Below, piece by piece: positions 61,101-64,000 of a stretch of 64,000 nucleotides of DNA. The notes beneath the pieces were generated by a model, which was given only the letters and a program-made list of their open reading frames with translations, was not told the origin of the DNA and did not search any database. This stretch comes from Limnohabitans sp. 2KL-51 (GTDB lineage Bacteria; Pseudomonadota; Gammaproteobacteria; Burkholderiales; Burkholderiaceae_C): the NCBI RefSeq assembly GCF_003063645.1, contig NZ_NESJ01000001.1, positions 1-64,000 on the forward strand. Direction: 5' to 3'. Both the position numbers and the translations under genes were made by a program. Each line of letters opens with the position of its first letter. The stretch's first letter is position 1.

Positions 61101-64000
61101 CAGGACTACGGCGTGAGCAGCAGCAACGATCGTAACTTCGATCTCACACCTGAGGTTGACACCACGCCGCCCACCATCGAAGTCGAGCGACTGGGCAGCG
61201 GCACGCTCACCAGCAGCGAGACCATCCGCTTTACGCTGTCCGAGGCCAGCACCGATTTCAATCAGGCCGACGTCATCGTCGCGGGCGGCACGCTCTCGAA
61301 CTTCACACCGGTGCCCACCTCTGGCACCGCAGGCACGGGCTACAAGGTCTATACCGCCACCTTCACGCCCAGTGCCAACAGCACCGGCACGGCCACCATT
61401 GGTGTGGCGGCGGGCAAGTTCAGCGACAACGCGGGCAACCAGAACCTGGACACCTTCAGTGGCGCCACTGGTGCTGTGACCGGCCAAGTGGTGGAGAGCA
61501 ACAACCTCGTCTCCATCGCATACAACACGCAAGCCAACCCCAACCCGCCAGCCGACACCTCGGCGCCCAGCGTCATCGTGGCGCGTGCGGGAAGCGGCAA
61601 TCTGGCCAGCGGCAACACCGAGCTGATCACCTTCACCCTGTCTGAGGGCAGCACCAGTTTCAACGCCAGCGATGTCGATGTCTCTGGCGGCACGCTTTCG
61701 GGCTTTGCACCGGTGCCAGGCTCTGGCAACGCGACGAGCGGCTACCACCAGTACACCGCCGTCTTCACCCCAGCGGCCAACAGCGTGGGCACAGCCACAA
61801 TTGGCGTGGCGGCGGGCAAGTTCCAAGACGCAGCGGGCAATGCCAACACCGACACCTACGTGGCGGGCGCGGGCTTTGAGGCCAACAACCTGGTCTCGAT
61901 TGGCTACAACACGCAGCAAAACGACACCAGCCGACCCACCATCGAAGTGAGCCGCGCAGGCTCGGGCACCGTCACTGCCAGCGAGACGGTGTACTTCACA
62001 CTGTCTGAGGCCAGCAGCACCTTTGCCCTGTCCGACATCGATGTGACGGGCGGCACACTGTCGAACTTTGCGCCGGTGTCCACCAGCGGCAGCGCAGCGG
62101 GCGGCTACACCCAATACACGGCCACCTTCACGCCGTCTGCCAACGCCAGCGGCAGCGCCACCGTTGGCGTCAAATCCAGCGCGTTCACCGATGCGGCGGG
62201 CAATGCCAACGCGGACACTTACGTCAGCCCCGCCCCCGCAGGGGCCACGCAAGAGGCCAACAACCAAGTGGTGCTGGCCTACAACACCCGCACCAACCCA
62301 GCCACCCCGGACACCACCGCCCCCACCATCGCGATCACGGCCGACAAAGCCACACTCGCGGCCGGCCAGACGGCGCAGCTGAGCTTTGTGCTGTCCGAGC
62401 CCTCCAGCGACTTTGTGCAAAGCGATGTGACCGTCAGCGGCGGCACACTCTCCAACTGGGTGCAAGTGAGTCCTACGCAGTACACCGCCACCTTCACGCC
62501 GGCAGCCGGCAGCCAGGGCGTGGGCAGCGTGAACGTGGCCAGCAACGCATTCCGTGATGCGGCACTGAACGCCAATGCTGATGGTGCAGACGCCAACAAC
62601 ACGGTCAACTTCATCACCAACTACGGCAACAACCAAGCCGACACCACCGCGCCCACCATCGTGGTCGCACGCATGGGCAGTGGCACGCTCACCAGCGCAG
62701 AAACACTCACCTTCACACTCAGTGAAGCCAGCACCACCTTTGGCCAGACCGATGTGGATGTGGTGGGCGGCAGCCTGAGCAACTTCACGCCCGTGCCCAC
62801 CAGCGGCACGGCTGGCACCGGCTACACCCAATACACGGCCACCTTCACGCCCAGTGCCAACAGCACGGGCACGGCCACCATTGGTGTCGCGGCAGGCAAG
62901 TTCAGCGACAACGCGGGCAACACCAACCAAGACGACTACCGCCTGTCTGGCGCAGAAAACACGAACAACCAAGTCAGCATCACCTACAACACCCAGGCCA
63001 ACCCCAACCCGCCAGCCGACACGGCGGCGCCCACCATCGTGGTGGCGCGAGCGAGCACCAGCAGCCTGGCCAGTGGCAACACGGAGCTGATCACCTTCAC
63101 CTTGAGCGAAAACGCCAGCAACTTCACACTGGCCGACATCGACGTCTCGGGCGGCACGCTCAGCGGCTTGGCGCCCGTGCCGGGCAGCGGCAGCGCGGCC
63201 ACCGGTTACCACCAGTACACGGCCGTCTTCACGCCAGCGGCCAACAGCGTGGGCACGGCCACCATTGGTGTGGCTGCGGGCAAGTTCACCGACGCGGCGG
63301 GCAATGCCAACCAAGACGACTACCGCCTGTCTGGCGCAGAAAACCTGAACAACCAGGTCGTCATTGCCTACAACACCCGCATTGCCGATACCACTGCACC
63401 CACCATTGAGGTCAGCCGCGCAGGCAGCGGCACCGTCACCGCGAGCGAGACGATCTACTTCACGCTCTCCGAGGCGAGCACCACCTTTGCGCAGTCCGAC
63501 ATTGATGTGACAGGCGGCACGCTGTCGAACTTCACACCAGTGCCCAGCTCGGGCACGGCCAGTGCGGGCTACACGCAGTACACCGCCACATTTACGCCCA
63601 GCTCGGGCAGCAGCGGCACGGCCACTATCGGCGTCAAGTCGAGCATGTTCAGCGACGCGGCGGGCAATGCCAACGCGGACACCTACGTCAGCCCCGCCCC
63701 GGCGGGTGCCACGCAGGAGGGCAACAACCTGGTGTCACTGAACTACAACACCAGCACCAACCCGGCAACGCCCGACACCACGGCACCCACCATTGCCATC
63801 ACCGCCGACAAAGCCACGCTCGCTGCGGGCCAGTCGGCCAGCGTCACCTTTGTGCTGTCTGAGCCCTCTAGCGACTTCCTGTCCACAGACGTGCAGGTCA
63901 GCGGCGGCACACTGTCTGGCTGGACCCAGCTCAACCCCAGCACCTACAGCGCCACCTTCACCCCGGCAGCGGGCGGGCAGGGCACGGGCCGCATCTACGT
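58176..64000 (+). CDS. Giant Ig-like repeat surface adhesin (BapA/LapA type), 3' end outside window
   Basis: At least 1,941 codons are open from ATG 58176 to the window edge with no stop. The N-terminal 145 residues (start MTKQYKVLVNTGKAETKQTI) resemble the BapA prefix-type module of large adhesins. A Gly/Ala-rich hydrophobic stretch (VAFPLLGALGLLGAAGAAAY, residues about 149-168) and a Ser/Asp linker follow. Then come two bacterial Ig-like domains, six repeats of about 104 residues (59253-61130), and Big-type repeats starting DTTxPTI with SGTLTSSETI and TATFTP...GTATIGVAAGKF. Such proteins are exported by type I secretion and mediate attachment and biofilm. The C-terminal secretion signal and transporter genes would lie to the right. 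Protein composition is strongly Gly/Thr/Ala/Ser. Confidence 0.9.
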   Translation, partial: MTKQYKVLVNTGKAETKQTIDIQQGAGDKGQPVRIKAQAGAKYELQEIGRKKPVGPDYVKAKRVGKDLHILFEDESQASLIIEDYYEVMPEGYNGVIGQAENGLFYEYIPEDPRVPGLIPELAEGGQAVNVALGGAEVTPVGAALGVVAFPLLGALGLLGAAGAAAYIANQDSATKGNTGGDLSNGSDSGSSSSDNLTKQNNNLVINGKGVPNSTVDVVIKDESGKVVYEGKATTDANGNYSYTVPGPLPDGKYTPFMNGAEGEPFTIDTSTRIDMTNAGKAGTTDPISGTAEPGATVKVYDASGNLIGQTTADSSGNWSLKPVNPVPAGEIRAEATDAAGNIASDKDTNSSNSASNKTALTIDPISSDNVLMASEQGASAYTVTGKVTGTYKEGDVVELALNGKKYAAIVAADGSFSVPVSMADLKADPDTKIEATVTGSNGDKATAAQDYTVEAGNTSTKTALSINPVTADNILSAAENTGSLAITGKVTGKYAAGDTVTLTVNGKTFTGAAAADGTYSINVPAADLSADKDTQIDGTVTGTGGTQASALQDYGVDNSTPTPTPTPTAKTALYLEPISGNLDNILSQSEGNSTNITVNGFASGTYAAGDMVSLVLNGRTYTALLESNGEYSVSVLTSDLKADADKTIEASVTGTGGTAAAAAQTYQVETSSNTGKITALSIDPVTKDNMLSSGETTGSISVNGYVTGAFSTNDTVTLSINGKTFTGKPDNNGFFGIDVPASDLIADSDTRVEGTVTGTGGTTAKAMQDYGVDTSNASLKTALTLDPITSDNVLLASEQGASSYTVTGKVTGSFAAGDGVAVVLNGKTYAATVAADGSYSVPVSMADLKADPDTKIEASITGTGGDKATAAQDYTLEAGNTLTKTALSINPVTADNILSASENTGSIAITGKVTGKYAAGDTVWLNVNGKAFTGSAAADGSYSIQVSAADLSADKDTQIEGTVTGTGGTQASAMQDYGVSSSNDRNFDLTPEVDTTPPTIEVERLGSGTLTSSETIRFTLSEASTDFNQADVIVAGGTLSNFTPVPTSGTAGTGYKVYTATFTPSANSTGTATIGVAAGKFSDNAGNQNLDTFSGATGAVTGQVVESNNLVSIAYNTQANPNPPADTSAPSVIVARAGSGNLASGNTELITFTLSEGSTSFNASDVDVSGGTLSGFAPVPGSGNATSGYHQYTAVFTPAANSVGTATIGVAAGKFQDAAGNANTDTYVAGAGFEANNLVSIGYNTQQNDTSRPTIEVSRAGSGTVTASETVYFTLSEASSTFALSDIDVTGGTLSNFAPVSTSGSAAGGYTQYTATFTPSANASGSATVGVKSSAFTDAAGNANADTYVSPAPAGATQEANNQVVLAYNTRTNPATPDTTAPTIAITADKATLAAGQTAQLSFVLSEPSSDFVQSDVTVSGGTLSNWVQVSPTQYTATFTPAAGSQGVGSVNVASNAFRDAALNANADGADANNTVNFITNYGNNQADTTAPTIVVARMGSGTLTSAETLTFTLSEASTTFGQTDVDVVGGSLSNFTPVPTSGTAGTGYTQYTATFTPSANSTGTATIGVAAGKFSDNAGNTNQDDYRLSGAENTNNQVSITYNTQANPNPPADTAAPTIVVARASTSSLASGNTELITFTLSENASNFTLADIDVSGGTLSGLAPVPGSGSAATGYHQYTAVFTPAANSVGTATIGVAAGKFTDAAGNANQDDYRLSGAENLNNQVVIAYNTRIADTTAPTIEVSRAGSGTVTASETIYFTLSEASTTFAQSDIDVTGGTLSNFTPVPSSGTASAGYTQYTATFTPSSGSSGTATIGVKSSMFSDAAGNANADTYVSPAPAGATQEGNNLVSLNYNTSTNPATPDTTAPTIAITADKATLAAGQSASVTFVLSEPSSDFLSTDVQVSGGTLSGWTQLNPSTYSATFTPAAGGQGTGRIY
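59253..61130 (+). repeat. Class A internal repeats of the adhesin, with a duplicated two-domain block
   Basis: Six related modules of about 104 codons start near 59253, 59565, 59892, 60213, 60522 and 60834. Each carries TGKVTGxxxxGDxVxLxxNGK-like and ADxxTxIEGTVTGTGG-like segments. Modules 5 and 6 are near-copies of modules 1 and 2, shifted by exactly 1,269 bp (423 codons), showing duplication of a multi-domain block. Confidence 0.85.
61158..64000 (+). repeat. Class B (Big-type) repeats arranged as a four-domain super-repeat
   Basis: Eight domains start at DTT/DTS-type junctions at 61158, 61554, 61923, 62310, 62640, 63018, 63387 and 63774. Domains 1-4 differ from each other, but 5-8 copy 1-4 in order, spaced 1,464-1,482 bp apart. 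The repeated unit is therefore a four-domain cassette of about 490 codons. The second cassette is cut by the window edge. Confidence 0.88.

Noticed and set aside
60090..63314. A 1,074-codon open frame on the minus strand
   Set aside because: It is the antisense shadow of the repetitive, GC-rich adhesin gene. Its periodicity mirrors the sense repeats and it has no recognisable domain.
1..64000. tRNA or rRNA genes
   Set aside because: No cloverleaf or rRNA-like segment was recognised by eye on either strand. A covariance-model search would be needed to exclude small RNAs.

Overview
This 64 kb window is a chromosomal segment of a betaproteobacterium of the order Burkholderiales, most likely family Comamonadaceae (a Limnohabitans- or Rhodoferax-like organism). 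The evidence is high GC, dense gene packing, the DUF2244-coxB-coxA-ctaG-coxC-SURF1-ctaA-ctaB-SCO cytochrome oxidase cluster, several Bug/TctC-type solute receptors, the ribF-ileS-lspA order, and family-typical small repeats. The lineage call is inference from gene content; no rRNA or tRNA gene is present.

Layout. 1-5.3 kb: an RfaH/NusG paralogue, an isolated divergent undecaprenyl diphosphate synthase, a membrane protein of unknown role, a MaoC-type hydratase, TrmL, a ComF-type phosphoribosyltransferase and a BioC-like methyltransferase. 5.4-15.1 kb: an almost complete aa3-type cytochrome c oxidase locus with structural subunits, copper and heme A assembly factors and several very small membrane proteins. 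15.1-18.4 kb: a Bug receptor, the heat-shock sigma factor rpoH with a perfect CIRCE operator over its promoter, and ftsY. 18.4-26.8 kb: a pair of M16 peptidases, a hemerythrin, rsmD-coaD, recJ carrying an in-frame repeat insertion, an RpfE-like protein and a DUF2076 protein. 27-30.5 kb: lolC/E-lolD, tatD, and a spermidine-synthase-fold protein. 30.7-37.3 kb: a tripartite tricarboxylate transporter (tctB-tctA-tctC) running directly into a gamma-glutamyltransferase-like gene, an EamA permease and an atypical short-chain dehydrogenase. 37.3-43.1 kb: a type II NADH dehydrogenase, a HigBA-like toxin-antitoxin pair, an EamA permease, a quinone oxidoreductase and a class V aminotransferase. 43.2-55 kb: lspA-ileS-ribF, an HNH nuclease, a periplasmic-type ATP-dependent DNA ligase, a BrnTA module whose toxin is broken by one stop codon, two acyl-CoA dehydrogenases, purN, a DUF1653 protein and an RsmB/NSUN-type methyltransferase. 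55.1-64 kb: a fatty-acid desaturase, an OmpA-domain lipoprotein, a 69-bp tandem repeat array, and the first 1,941 codons of a giant repetitive Ig-like surface adhesin that runs off the right edge.

How the parts fit. Most of the window is core housekeeping: respiration, heat shock, protein targeting, lipoprotein sorting, tRNA/rRNA modification and cofactor synthesis. The accessory signals are the two toxin-antitoxin loci, the small palindromic repeats (in recJ, after qor, between ileS and ribF, and before the adhesin) and the adhesin locus. The best leads are the CIRCE-controlled rpoH promoter, the repeat-invaded recJ, the nonsense-inactivated brnT, the nested super-repeats of the adhesin, and the transporter-GGT operon. 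No clearly unprecedented multi-gene system is visible.
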